Assembly: GCA_017549205.1 (NCBI GenBank)
Contig: JAFYVH010000003.1
Coordinates: 1-47,659 of the forward strand
Direction: 5' to 3'
Source of the DNA: Clostridia bacterium
GTDB lineage: Bacteria > Bacillota > Clostridia > UBA1381 > UBA9506
Length of the DNA: 47,659 nucleotides
Shown here: piece after piece, positions 26,408 through 37,468 of the stretch
How the letters are laid out: every line of letters begins with the position of its first letter
How positions within the stretch are numbered: position 1 is the first letter of the stretch
Notes under the pieces: model-generated
Databases searched by the model: none
What the model was told of the DNA's origin: nothing
What the model saw: only the letters and a program-made list of their open reading frames with translations
Program-made: the position numbers and the translations under genes

Positions 26408-27063
26408 CACACACCACCTGCTAAAAAGGATAAAACATTAAAAATCAGATTGCCAAAGCGACCGATAATCGGGTCTAAAACCCCTAAAGCAAGGGCAATC
26501 ATCAGCACCATCCAGCCAAGACGCTCATGGCGCATAATATCAAAATACAGTCTTGAGGGCAAAAGAGGCAAAAAGATTTTTGAGCCGTCAAGGGGCGGAA
26601 TGGGAATCAGGTTAAAAACGCCCAAACCAATGTTTAACATAATCAGCGTCGATAAAAACTGAGCTAAAAGTTCTGCCCAAAAACTGCCGTAAACCAAAAG
26701 ACCGGCCACAGACAGAATTTTAAAAATAAGCATGCCCAAATATGCCACAACAAAGTTAGAAACAGGGCCAGCCAAAGCGGTCAAAGCCATATCCCTTTTG
26801 GGTTTTTTGAAATAGCCGGGGTTTACTACAACCGGTTTTGCCCATCCAAAGCCAAAAAGCAGCAGGCATATTGAGCCAATGGGGTCTAAATGCCGCAATG
26901 GGTTTAAAGACAGTCTGCCCATATATTTTGCTGTTTTATCGCCCAAAAGATAAGCGCCAAAGCCGTGTGCCATTTCGTGAATGGAAATGGCAAGCAGCAC
27001 GCACACCGCTCGGATCAGCAAATCTAATATGTTAAAGCTTCCTAATCGAAACAAAAAAATCAC
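26407..27063 (-). CDS. Site-2 protease family (M50) integral membrane metalloprotease
   Basis: This 218-aa protein starts with a GTG after an AGGA site. The zinc motif HEMAH (His29, Glu30, His33) lies in the first transmembrane helix, and the third ligand is in NLIPIPPLDGSKIF near residue 155. Four to six hydrophobic helices are apparent and there is no PDZ domain, so this is the compact YwhC/Rip-like subgroup commonly found upstream of scpA. The substrate is unknown. The stop codon overlaps the scpA start (TGATG). Confidence 0.9.
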   Translation of the reverse strand: MIFLFRLGSFNILDLLIRAVCVLLAISIHEMAHGFGAYLLGDKTAKYMGRLSLNPLRHLDPIGSICLLLFGFGWAKPVVVNPGYFKKPKRDMALTALAGPVSNFVVAYLGMLIFKILSVAGLLVYGSFWAELLAQFLSTLIMLNIGLGVFNLIPIPPLDGSKIFLPLLPSRLYFDIMRHERLGWMVLMIALALGVLDPIIGRFGNLIFNVLSFLAGGV

Positions 27064-27187
27064 ATCCAGTCCTGTTCTTTTCCCCCAAGTATATTATACA
27101 AAAAATTCTACTTGCTGTAAAGCGTTATCACAGAAATTTAACATTATTTCAACATAAATGTTATGTAAATTGCAAAAGATAAACAGG

Positions 27188-27862
27188 CTATTGGTCACTC
27201 TCTGCCCAATAACCGCAGGCAACCATGCTCTCTATAACCTTTTCCTGCCGTTTTCTTGCAAGCTCCGGATTTACATCCAACGAATAAACTGAGGGCGCAT
27301 TGGGAATGCCTGCAAGCAAGGTGCATTCATCCTCTGTCATCTTTATGGGTTCTTTCTCAAAATACCCCATCGAAGCGTCATAAATGCAGTAATAACCGCT
27401 GCCATAGTATATGGCATTAACATAAAACTCTAAGATGTCTTTCTTCTCATATTGGTTTTCCATTTTCATAGCCATAAACATTTCGGCGATTTTTCGGGTT
27501 ATGCTGCTATCCTGAGGAAAGTACAAGTTTTTAGCCAGTTGCTGCGAAAGAGTGCTGCCACCCTCTAAAAGCTCTCCCGCCCGCAAATCATTGTAAAGAG
27601 CACGCATGGTACCCACAATATCAAAACCGTTATGTATATAAAAGCGTCTGTCTTCCACCGCAACAACCGCATCAAAATAAATCTGGGGTATGTTATCATA
27701 AGTTGTGTAGTTATCCTTGTTTTTCAGCTCATCTATAACCGTTTCAATCGGGCGTTTCTTCAGGGCATCCTGAAATTTGTCATAACCCTCTTTAACTGTC
27801 ACGCCGCATACAAAAACAAAGCCTATAAAAAGGAGTAAAATCAGTTTTTTTATAATTTTCAT
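27188..27862 (-). CDS. Monofunctional peptidoglycan glycosyltransferase (GT51)
   Basis: This 224-aa protein has one N-terminal transmembrane helix (residues 5-22). It contains the GT51 motifs in order: VEDRRFYIHNGFD with the catalytic Glu, GGSTLSQQLAKNLYF, KIAEMFMAMKMEN and EFYVNAIYYGSGYY. It polymerises glycan strands from lipid II. It stops where class A PBPs would continue into a transpeptidase domain, and the length fits a true MtgA-type monofunctional enzyme rather than a fragment. GGAGATG precedes the ATG. Confidence 0.9.
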   Translation of the reverse strand: MKIIKKLILLLFIGFVFVCGVTVKEGYDKFQDALKKRPIETVIDELKNKDNYTTYDNIPQIYFDAVVAVEDRRFYIHNGFDIVGTMRALYNDLRAGELLEGGSTLSQQLAKNLYFPQDSSITRKIAEMFMAMKMENQYEKKDILEFYVNAIYYGSGYYCIYDASMGYFEKEPIKMTEDECTLLAGIPNAPSVYSLDVNPELARKRQEKVIESMVACGYWAESDQ

Positions 27863-27922
27863 TATATCATCTCCTCTGAGTCATTTGTTCTGCATCGCCG
27901 GGTTTAAGAGTCAAATTTGAAT

Positions 27923-27949
27923 ACAGCCTCCATAAAATATGGAGGCTGT
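27923..27949 (-). terminator. Hairpin terminator after glnA
   Basis: Perfect 11-bp arms ACAGCCTCCAT / ATGGAGGCTGT with a 5-base loop, 14 bp past the glnA stop. The T-tract on the minus strand is weak (ATTCAAATTT), while on the plus strand TTTT follows. Confidence 0.65.
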
Positions 27950-27962
27950 TTTATGTTGCATA

Positions 27963-29387
27963 TTAGAGATTATAATATCTATCAAACTCGGCAGGATGCG
28001 GAATGGCAGCCAATTCTCTGCATTCAGCACGCTTGGTCTTGATAAAGTTATCAATGAGTTCTTTGGGGAACACGCCACCTGCTGTCAGATAATCATTATC
28101 CTTTTCCAAAGCATCCAATGCACTTTCTAAAGATGTAGGCAAATGTTTCAGCTTCGCCTTTTCTTCATCGCTTAAGTGGAAAAGATTCATGTCATAGGGG
28201 CCCCAACCTTCTGCATGGGGGTCAATTTTATTTTTAATACCGTCTAAACCGGCCATTAAAATAGCAGCATAGCAGAAATAGGGGTTGCAGGTTGCGTCAG
28301 GGTTTCTAAGTTCAAAACGGCGCAATTCGGGCGCTTTTGCATATGCCGGGATACGAATAACGGCACTGCGGTTAGAGGTGGCATAGCCAATGGTTACGGG
28401 CGCCTCAAAACCGGGAACCAATCTCTTAAATGAGTTTGTGCTGGGATTGGTGATGGCACATAAAGAAGCAATGTGTTTAAGTAAACCGCCCATGAAATAA
28501 TGGGCATCTTTGCTTAGGTGTGCATAGCCGTTGTCGTCAGAGAAAACAGGCTCTCCGTCTTTTAACAAAAGCATATGCACATGCATGCCGCTGCCTGCTT
28601 CACCCATAACCGGCTTGGGCATAAAGGTGGCAGAGAGACCGTATTTTTTAGCTGTATTATGAATGATGTACTTAATCATCATGGTCGCATCGGCCATCTT
28701 AGACATTTGACCCAGCTCGGGCTCAATTTCAAACTGACCGGCTGCACCAACTTCGGGATGGTGATAGTTAAGCTCAATACCTGCATCATCAATCAGCATG
28801 CACATTTCGCTTCGTGCTTCATAGGAAATATCAAAAGGCTTAGCAATGTGATAATTCTTTTGCTTGGCAACTACATTGCCGGTACCCTCTAAAGCGCTGT
28901 TCCAGTGTGCCTGTGCCGCATCAACAGAAACGCCGATGGCGTTGGGCTGCACATCCCAGCCAACCTGGTCAAAAAGATAAAATTCAAATTCAGGAAGAAT
29001 CATCATGGTGTCTGCCACGCCACAATCCCTCATATACTGCTCTGCAGCCAGCACAATGTTCCGCGGATATTGCGGCAAGGGTCTGTTTTCGGGATTGTCA
29101 ATAATCATGGCATTACCGGTCATTGATAAAGTTGGGATTTCACAAAAAGGATCAATCATGGCGGTGTCCGGGTCGGGAATGAAAACCATGTCGCTCTTCT
29201 CTACCACAGCATAGCCATAGTTGGATGCATCAAAACCGATGCCGTTTTTCATGGTTTTTTCTGAAAAATTCTTTGCCGGAATGGTGACATGACGGAACTG
29301 ACCGTTAATATCAACCATTTTAAAGTCCACCATTTTAATGTCATTTTCTTTAATGATTTTAATGATGTCTTTCACTGTTTTTCCCAT
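27963..29387 (-). CDS. glnA: Glutamine synthetase, type I
   Basis: This 474-aa protein is the dodecameric GSI type, making glutamine from glutamate, ammonia and ATP. The active-site motifs GEAGSGMHVHMLL and LVPGFEAPVTIGYATSNRSA are intact, with EFEFYLF providing metal-binding Glu residues. The position of the adenylylated tyrosine of proteobacterial enzymes is Phe403 (NLFHLS), so control by adenylylation is not possible; feedback control or GlnR-like control is expected instead. It starts 45 bp after atpC with no hairpin between, so it could be partly co-transcribed with the ATP synthase operon. Confidence 0.95.
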   Translation of the reverse strand: MGKTVKDIIKIIKENDIKMVDFKMVDINGQFRHVTIPAKNFSEKTMKNGIGFDASNYGYAVVEKSDMVFIPDPDTAMIDPFCEIPTLSMTGNAMIIDNPENRPLPQYPRNIVLAAEQYMRDCGVADTMMILPEFEFYLFDQVGWDVQPNAIGVSVDAAQAHWNSALEGTGNVVAKQKNYHIAKPFDISYEARSEMCMLIDDAGIELNYHHPEVGAAGQFEIEPELGQMSKMADATMMIKYIIHNTAKKYGLSATFMPKPVMGEAGSGMHVHMLLLKDGEPVFSDDNGYAHLSKDAHYFMGGLLKHIASLCAITNPSTNSFKRLVPGFEAPVTIGYATSNRSAVIRIPAYAKAPELRRFELRNPDATCNPYFCYAAILMAGLDGIKNKIDPHAEGWGPYDMNLFHLSDEEKAKLKHLPTSLESALDALEKDNDYLTAGGVFPKELIDNFIKTKRAECRELAAIPHPAEFDRYYNL

Positions 29388-29432
29388 TGTACTTCTCCCC
29401 TTTTTAATTTCGTTTTATGAATATATGTGGGT

Positions 29433-31913
<2,481 letters not shown>

Positions 31914-31918
31914 TTACA

Positions 31919-33412
31919 TCACCTCTGCATTTTTTGGAGTGCTTCCTTCAGCATTTCAAAGTCAGATTCTTCTGCATAGCCCTGCTCAAAGCGCTCTAAA
32001 AGAGATGCATATTGATTTTCTAACTTCTCATAGAGGTTCTGCTCATATTCTTTAACCTTATTAACGGGAACATCGTTTAAATATCCGTTAATAACAGCAT
32101 ATACAATAGCAACCTGACATCCCACACGAACGGGGCTGTTCCGATCTTGCTTTAACACTTCCACAATGCGTTCACCCAAAGCAAGACGCGCCTTTGTATC
32201 AGCATCCAAGTCACTGCCAAACTGGGCAAAAGACTGCAATTCTCTATATTGTGAATATAAAAGCTTTAGTTCACCCGAAACCTTTTTCATGGCACGAAGC
32301 TGCGCTGCACCACCAACTCGGCTAACGGAAATACCCGGATTGATAGCGGGCATAACACCGGCGTGAAACAGCTCAGTTTCCAAGAAAATCTGACCATCAG
32401 TAATGGAAATGACATTGGTGGGAATATAGGCAGAAACATCACCGGCCTGGGTCTCAATTAAAGGCAACGCCGTAATAGAGCCACCGCCATATTCTTTTGA
32501 AATGCACGCCGCACGCTCTAACAATCTTGAATGAATGTAGAAAACATCACCGGGGTAAGCTTCGCGTCCTGGCGGACGACGAATGAGCAAAGAAAGCGCG
32601 CGGTAAGCCACGGCATGCTTTGACAAATCATCATAAATAATAAGAACATCTTTGCCCTGCTCTCTAAAATATTCCGCCATAGCGCAACCTGCATAAGGCG
32701 CAACATATTGAAGAGGTGCTGTTTCAGAAGCAGAAGCCGAAACAATAATGGTATAATCCATAGCCCCTGCTTTAGAGAGCTGATTAGCAAGCTGAACAAC
32801 AGAAGAGTTTTTCTGACCAATGGCAACATAAATACAGATAACACCTGTGTTCTTTTGGTTAATAATGGTATCAATGGCAATTTCGCTTTTACCGGTTTGT
32901 CTGTCACCGATAATAAGCTCACGCTGACCGCGACCAATGGGAATCATGCTGTCAATAGCCTTGATGCCTGTCTGCAAAGGCACCGAAACACTCTGGCGCT
33001 CAATAATGCCCGGTGCATCAGACTCAATGGGGCGAATCTCAGTTGTGGCAATGGGACCCTTTCCATCAATGGGATTACCCAAAGCGCCCACAACTCTGCC
33101 CAAAAGTGCCTCGCCCACAGGCACAGAAACAACGCGGCCAGTACGGCTCACCTTTGTTCCTTCTCTGATATCGTTTTCATCGGATAAAAGTGCAACAGAA
33201 ACTGTTTCTTCTTCTAAGTTTTGCGCCATACCAAAGCTGCCGTCTTCAAATTCTAACAGCTCGCTTGCCATGCACTCACGCAGACCGTGAACACGGGCAA
33301 TACCGTCGCCAACCAAGATAACAACGCCGGTTTCTTTCATTTCAATCCGTGATTTATAATTTTTTATTTGCTCTTTTATGATATTACTGATTTCTTCAGG
33401 TCTTGTGTTCAT
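31919..33412 (-). CDS. atpA: ATP synthase F1 alpha subunit
   Basis: This 497-aa protein is full length. The noncatalytic P-loop is [15 protein letters not shown], and the arginine finger region [15 protein letters not shown] (SRVGGAAQ) is present. The N-terminal segment begins with [16 protein letters not shown], which contacts delta. It forms alternating alpha/beta sites. Its ATG overlaps the atpH stop (ATGA). Confidence 0.98.
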   Translation of the reverse strand: MNTRPEEISNIIKEQIKNYKSRIEMKETGVVILVGDGIARVHGLRECMASELLEFEDGSFGMAQNLEEETVSVALLSDENDIREGTKVSRTGRVVSVPVGEALLGRVVGALGNPIDGKGPIATTEIRPIESDAPGIIERQSVSVPLQTGIKAIDSMIPIGRGQRELIIGDRQTGKSEIAIDTIINQKNTGVICIYVAIGQKNSSVVQLANQLSKAGAMDYTIIVSASASETAPLQYVAPYAGCAMAEYFREQGKDVLIIYDDLSKHAVAYRALSLLIRRPPGREAYPGDVFYIHSRLLERAACISKEYGGGSITALPLIETQAGDVSAYIPTNVISITDGQIFLETELFHAGVMPAINPGISVSRVGGAAQLRAMKKVSGELKLLYSQYRELQSFAQFGSDLDADTKARLALGERIVEVLKQDRNSPVRVGCQVAIVYAVINGYLNDVPVNKVKEYEQNLYEKLENQYASLLERFEQGYAEESDFEMLKEALQKMQR

Positions 33413-33939
33413 GTATTCATCACATCCTTAATATCCCGCAGACGACTACGCAAGCTGCCATCAAGCACCTTGCCGTCAATTTCTGCAACTATACCGCCCA
33501 AAAGGGTTTCATCAATGAAAAATTCCATTGTGACAGCTGTTTTGTATTTCTCCTCAAGCTTTTCTTTAAGCTTTTGCTTTTCATCTTCTGTTAATGCAAC
33601 TGCACTTGTAATTTTTGCATTTGAAACTCTTTCCGATTCAAAAAGCAGCTTGTTATATTCTGTAACCGAATCATAAAAGCAAGCCATGCGCCCTTTTTCG
33701 CACAAAAGCTGCATGTATGAAACAACATCTTCGGGCAGTTTATCACCAAAGGCGGCCGAAATAGCATCAAGCCGCTCGCTCATAGCAATGGCAGGAGAAG
33801 ACAAAAACGCAAGATATGCCTCCTCTTCTTCAAAAACCTTTTTAACAGTTTCTAAAGCCGCAGCATACTCGTGCTTTTGTTCTTTTTCACACGCCAGCAT
33901 AAAAAGAGCGGTTCCATATTCCTTACTTATCTGTGTCAT
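33409..33939 (-). CDS. atpH: ATP synthase delta subunit (peripheral stalk)
   Basis: The protein is 176 aa from the ATG at 33937-33939, with AGGTGA at proper spacing; a GTG nine bases upstream is possible. The OSCP/delta fold shows in [14 protein letters not shown] at the N-terminus and [23 protein letters not shown] near the end (the conserved GG(I/F)v motif). It ties F1 to the b-subunit stalk. It overlaps the end of atpF by 17 bp and the start of atpA by 4 bp. Confidence 0.95.
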   Translation of the reverse strand: MTQISKEYGTALFMLACEKEQKHEYAAALETVKKVFEEEEAYLAFLSSPAIAMSERLDAISAAFGDKLPEDVVSYMQLLCEKGRMACFYDSVTEYNKLLFESERVSNAKITSAVALTEDEKQKLKEKLEEKYKTAVTMEFFIDETLLGGIVAEIDGKVLDGSLRSRLRDIKDVMNT

Positions 33940-34441
33940 CGCTATCACCTAACTTTTCAATAAAGGAATCAATCAAATTGCGATGATCCTTTGTGTTGAC
34001 TTCACGCTCAAGCATCTTTTCGGTCAAAGCACCTGACACTTCAACAATTTCTCGTTTAATTCCGTCAATGGCTTTTTTGCGTTCAAGCTCTGCTTCAGCT
34101 TCTGCCTGACGAAGAATGCTCTCTGCTCGTTCCTTTGCCTCTAACACAATTTTTTCGCTGCGTTGTTTAGCATTTTCCGAAGCAGATGATAAAATATCTT
34201 GGGCTTTTGCATCAGCACCCTGCATTTTCTCTTCCCATTCTTTCTTGTCCTTTTCTGCAGCATCAACTGCCACATCAGCCGCTGTATACTTTTCGTCAAT
34301 TTCTGCCTGACGCTTTGTCATAACATTCTTGACAGGGCCAAATAAGAACTTCTTAACAAGTGTAAAAAGGATTAAAAGATTAGCAAGAGAAATCAGTATT
34401 TGCCACAAATTGACGGATATAACATCTAACGATTGTATCAT
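33923..34441 (-). CDS. atpF: ATP synthase b subunit (peripheral stalk)
   Basis: This 172-aa protein has one N-terminal transmembrane helix (about residues 10-30, LWQILISLANLLILFTLVKKFLF split over the membrane edge). A long charged alpha-helix rich in Ala, Glu, Lys and Arg follows and dimerises as the stator. FGPVKNVMTKRQAEID just after the membrane is the usual family junction. It lies between atpE and atpH. Confidence 0.95.
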   Translation of the reverse strand: MIQSLDVISVNLWQILISLANLLILFTLVKKFLFGPVKNVMTKRQAEIDEKYTAADVAVDAAEKDKKEWEEKMQGADAKAQDILSSASENAKQRSEKIVLEAKERAESILRQAEAEAELERKKAIDGIKREIVEVSGALTEKMLEREVNTKDHRNLIDSFIEKLGDSDDTDK

Positions 34442-34468
34442 TTTAATCTCTCCGTTTAACTATTGTGA

Positions 34469-34750
34469 TTAAAGCAAACTCTTAAGAAGTCCAACAAAGG
34501 TGCTGGGTGCAACAAAGATTAAAAGAATTGCAATAACCAGTGAATAAATACCTGTTGTTTCTGCAATGGCACAACCCATAATCATGGTGCTGGTTACATC
34601 GCCTTTGCTCTCGGGCTGACGACCAATAGCTTCACAAGCTTTAGATACAGCATTACCTTCGCCAATACCGGGTCCTATAGCACCAATACCCATGCAAATA
34701 CCTGCACCAAGTGCACAACATCCTAAAATAATACCTACTGCGATTTCCAT
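34469..34750 (-). CDS. atpE: ATP synthase c subunit, Na+-type two-carboxylate rotor protein
   Basis: This 93-aa hairpin of two transmembrane helices forms the c-ring. The ion-site Glu64 lies in [13 protein letters not shown]. Thr65, Thr66 and Tyr69 fill the positions that coordinate Na+ in Ilyobacter-type rings (E-S/T-T-x-x-Y). In helix 1, [10 protein letters not shown] places a second carboxylate, Glu31, where Ilyobacter has Gln32. This combination is the known two-carboxylate motif of the Fusobacterium Na+ ring. Na+ coupling is therefore the best reading, though not measured. Confidence 0.95.
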   Translation of the reverse strand: MEIAVGIILGCCALGAGICMGIGAIGPGIGEGNAVSKACEAIGRQPESKGDVTSTMIMGCAIAETTGIYSLVIAILLIFVAPSTFVGLLKSLL

Positions 34751-34782
34751 GATAATACCTCCGTATATTTTATAATTTTTAA

Positions 34783-35676
34783 TTAAATTTTTGCTTTTAA
34801 TAATTTTTTCTGTCTTCTTTTTTCATACTCTTCCTGGGGAAAAGCACCTGCAATGTTAAGCATGGTCAACATTGCAAAAATGTAGGCCTGCATGCAGCCG
34901 CTAAACACATCAAAATAAACTGACAAAATAGCGGGAACACCAACCTGCAAGAAGGGAATTTCACCCAAAAATCCCGGCAGCCAGCCAAGCACCATAGCGG
35001 AAAGCCCTTGCAGCGCTGCCACCACCAGCACAGAAATTACGGTACCGGAAATAACATTGCCATAATGACGAAAAGCCATTGAAACCGGCGTTGCAATTTC
35101 GCCTAAAACATTTAAGGGTGCCATGACAAAAATAGGTTCGGTAAAGCCTTTTAAATAATTCAGCACGCCGCCCTTTAACTTATAATAAGTAATAAGCAAA
35201 AAGACAAGTATTGCCCAACCAGCCACTACATTAATGTCTGATGTCGGCGGGAACAATCCGCACAAGGTCATGAGGCTCGAAAAGGCCGATATGCCTATGA
35301 TAGAGGCAATGAAAGGGCCAAAGTCCGAAAAGTATTCACCCATGTTGTCATTCACCAATTTTTCTACCTTTTCAACAATCCATTCCGCTAAATGCTGCCG
35401 ACGGAGAATGTTCTGAGTTTTAAGACCATGTGTGAGATACAGGCAGAGACCAACAATTGAAATCATGACAAACCATGAATTAATCTGCGCCTCTGTAATG
35501 ACCAAATCCTGTATGGGCATGGGCAGTTTAAAATAGATTCTTGCACCTGAAATACTGATGCCCGTTGTGGCCGGACTTGTTAAAATCTTAAGACCTATCA
35601 AAAAAACAATGGGTAAAATCATCATTAAAAGGTACAAAACATCTATCATTTTAAATTTACGATTTTGTTGCTCCAA
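34783..35676 (-). CDS. atpB: ATP synthase a subunit (ion channel)
   Basis: The protein is about 297 aa from a TTG at 35674-35676, seven bases after AGGAGG. A GTG at 35682 is possible but abuts the ribosome site. Several hydrophobic helices are clear, and the essential Arg facing the c-ring is in [14 protein letters not shown]. It is larger than average for subunit a, with an extra N-terminal segment. It overlaps or abuts the atpI stop. Confidence 0.92.
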   Translation of the reverse strand: MEQQNRKFKMIDVLYLLMMILPIVFLIGLKILTSPATTGISISGARIYFKLPMPIQDLVITEAQINSWFVMISIVGLCLYLTHGLKTQNILRRQHLAEWIVEKVEKLVNDNMGEYFSDFGPFIASIIGISAFSSLMTLCGLFPPTSDINVVAGWAILVFLLITYYKLKGGVLNYLKGFTEPIFVMAPLNVLGEIATPVSMAFRHYGNVISGTVISVLVVAALQGLSAMVLGWLPGFLGEIPFLQVGVPAILSVYFDVFSGCMQAYIFAMLTMLNIAGAFPQEEYEKRRQKKLLKAKI

Positions 35677-35678
35677 TA

Positions 35679-36080
35679 TCACACCTCCTGACCGGGCTTT
35701 TCTTTATCTTTCCACAAAGGCCTGAACATAATGCCAATACGCGGGAAAAATAAAGGAATGATAACTGATATAACGGAAAAATAGGGAACTGTCACTCCGA
35801 TAATAACCACAACGGTTACAAAAAGCATGCGGAGAGTCTGGGAATTCTGCATGGTTTTTCGTGCATCTTTTTCATCAAGCATAACTGCCTTTTGAACAGC
35901 CAATCCCATAAAAAAGAAGTTAATAATCATGGCACTGCCGGTTAAAAGATTGCCCAAAAGCACCCGATAGTCCCAACGGGAAAGTATTAAAAAAACGGCT
36001 TGCATTAAGGCGCTTAAAATTAATATACATACAGCAATATATTTCGTTTCTTTGATAACTGTTTTATCTGCTTTCAGCAT
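35679..36080 (-). CDS. atpI: ATP synthase protein I-like membrane protein
   Basis: This 133-aa protein has four predicted transmembrane helices in pairs (IAVCILILSALMQAVFLIL, GNLLTGSAMIINFFFMGLAV, LFVTVVVIIGVTVPYFSV and VIIPLFFPRIGIM). Size, topology and position as first gene of the operon fit AtpI, thought to help c-ring assembly or Mg2+ supply. Sequence conservation in this family is poor, so the name rests partly on context. The ATG has a modest AAGGGG site. Confidence 0.75.
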   Translation of the reverse strand: MLKADKTVIKETKYIAVCILILSALMQAVFLILSRWDYRVLLGNLLTGSAMIINFFFMGLAVQKAVMLDEKDARKTMQNSQTLRMLFVTVVVIIGVTVPYFSVISVIIPLFFPRIGIMFRPLWKDKEKPGQEV

Positions 36081-36144
36081 ATTAATTCAGCCCCTTTTCT
36101 CCTACTATAAATAAAAATGCCAACACTTACCAAATATATCATAT

Positions 36145-36174
36145 ATTATACCATATACATATATAAAAAAGCAA
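36145..36174 (-). promoter_or_regulatory. Promoter of the ATP synthase operon
   Basis: Minus-strand TTGCTT (36169-36174), 18-bp AT spacer, TATAAT (36145-36150), 65 bp upstream of atpI. The flanking 100 bp is extremely AT-rich. Confidence 0.6.
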
Positions 36175-36273
36175 TATCTATACCATTATTTTTCACAAAA
36201 TAAATGAAGAAATACAGAATGTTGACATAATCACACAACAATTTAAAGAAAAACATAAAACACACCAAAAATT

Positions 36274-36303
36274 TTGGCCATCCGCTGGGAAGCAGATGGC
36301 CAA
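36274..36303 (-). terminator. Terminator after the YhcH-family gene
   Basis: The 13-bp stem TTGGCCATCCGCT / AGCAGATGGCCAA has one mismatch and a GGGA loop. On the minus strand it is followed by AATTTTTGG. It lies 10 bp past the stop and separates this operon from the ATP synthase promoter. Confidence 0.88.
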
Positions 36304-36312
36304 TTTCACATT

Positions 36313-36765
36313 TTATAATAAAACTTTAACAACAATTTTAACAACAGGAGAAGATGTTTCAAACAGTTCTTTGGGACGGTGTAAATCCTGCGGATATAGA
36401 ATGGCGAACATGCCGCTGTGAAGAATTAAGGGTGTCGCCGACGGAGCATAATAGCGGTAGCTGTCCTTTTCTTCAATAAAGGTCTCCCCTTCCGGCAGAT
36501 TTGAGATGGTGTCCCACCCAATGATTTCTGAGCCGTCATAAACAAACTGAATGTCAATGTATTTTTTATGTGCTTCCCATTTTGCCTCTTCTGCCGGCAC
36601 GGTATCATACTTCTGCACCAGAGCAAAAACCTTTTCGCCATCGATTTCATAGCGTCCCACTTCAGGAAGCTCATCCTGCGCCTGGCGCAAAAAGTCAAAT
36701 GCTTTTTTAAAGCCGGGATGCAGACCTTCGTACATTTGCGCGTTGTTTAAAATGTCTAAAATCAT
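36313..36765 (-). CDS. YhcH/YjgK/YiaL family protein
   Basis: This 150-aa cupin-like protein has VGRYEIDGEKVFALVQKYDT and WEAHKKYIDIQFVYDGSEII, the diagnostic YhcH/YjgK/YiaL (DUF386) segments with conserved Glu and His residues for a metal. HSGMFAILYPQDLHRP carries further His/Asp ligands. Members are linked to sialic acid or other sugar catabolism, often as anomerase or isomerase-like helpers. The specific role here is unknown. It is the last gene of a three-gene minus-strand group with a phosphatase and an M20 dipeptidase. Confidence 0.88.
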   Translation of the reverse strand: MILDILNNAQMYEGLHPGFKKAFDFLRQAQDELPEVGRYEIDGEKVFALVQKYDTVPAEEAKWEAHKKYIDIQFVYDGSEIIGWDTISNLPEGETFIEEKDSYRYYAPSATPLILHSGMFAILYPQDLHRPKELFETSSPVVKIVVKVLL

Positions 36766-36805
36766 TTAAATCATCCTTTCATTACAAATTCTGTAAAATA
36801 AAAAT

Positions 36806-37441
36806 TTATATGCTCTTGGGAAGATTCGTCTTTTTGTCCCCAAGATAATCACAAAAACTTCTTTTGACCGTATGGAATTCCTTGCCGTCATACTGATAAA
36901 TCGATAATGAGGCATTATTCACCCAGAAAATATCCTTTGCTCTTTCAATGGAGCCGCCATACATGTAGCTTTCCATCATTCTGATGGGAGTTGCATGGGC
37001 AACAATGCAAACTGTGTCAGCAGCATCGTCGAGCACCGCACGAAATCCCTTGGTCACACGGTCATATAGCGCCTGACAGCTTTCACCGCCCTCCGGTTTT
37101 GCCTTGCTTATATCCTCTTTCCAGGTTTTGTATGTATCAGGATATTTGGCAGCAATCTCATCAAATGTGATGCCCTGCCACTTGCCTGCATAAATTTCAC
37201 AAAAAGAGGGGTTTTTAATCAGTTCACAACCGTGTCTGTTGCATATAGCCATAGCGGTTTCAACAGCTCGCTCTAAGGGACTTGTATATACAACATCGGG
37301 CTTGTAAACATCAATCGCCTCCGCCATTAAACGAGCCTGCTCACGGCCCATGTCCGTCAGTGAAGCGTCGAGCTGACCTGTAAACACCTTAAGAGTATTT
37401 GTTTCACTTTCGCCATGCCTTACCAAAATAATTGTTTTCAT
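36806..37441 (-). CDS. Histidine phosphatase superfamily protein (phosphoglycerate mutase-like)
   Basis: The protein is 211 aa from the ATG at 37439-37441; a GTG four codons upstream is an alternative. The catalytic ILVRHGESETN motif with the phospho-accepting His is at residues 4-14. LERAVETA and VAHATPIRMME supply the second arginine and second His. The family includes phosphatases acting on sugars, cobalamin intermediates and nucleotides. No neighbour narrows the substrate. Confidence 0.88.
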   Translation of the reverse strand: MKTIILVRHGESETNTLKVFTGQLDASLTDMGREQARLMAEAIDVYKPDVVYTSPLERAVETAMAICNRHGCELIKNPSFCEIYAGKWQGITFDEIAAKYPDTYKTWKEDISKAKPEGGESCQALYDRVTKGFRAVLDDAADTVCIVAHATPIRMMESYMYGGSIERAKDIFWVNNASLSIYQYDGKEFHTVKRSFCDYLGDKKTNLPKSI

Positions 37442-37468
37442 TTTTATTCCCACTCAATAAACAATTTG

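Noticed and set aside
32708..33187. 159-aa plus-strand ORF opposite atpA
   Set aside because: It lies entirely antisense to the strongly conserved atpA frame, has low-complexity Asn-rich content typical of shadow frames, and lacks a ribosome site.
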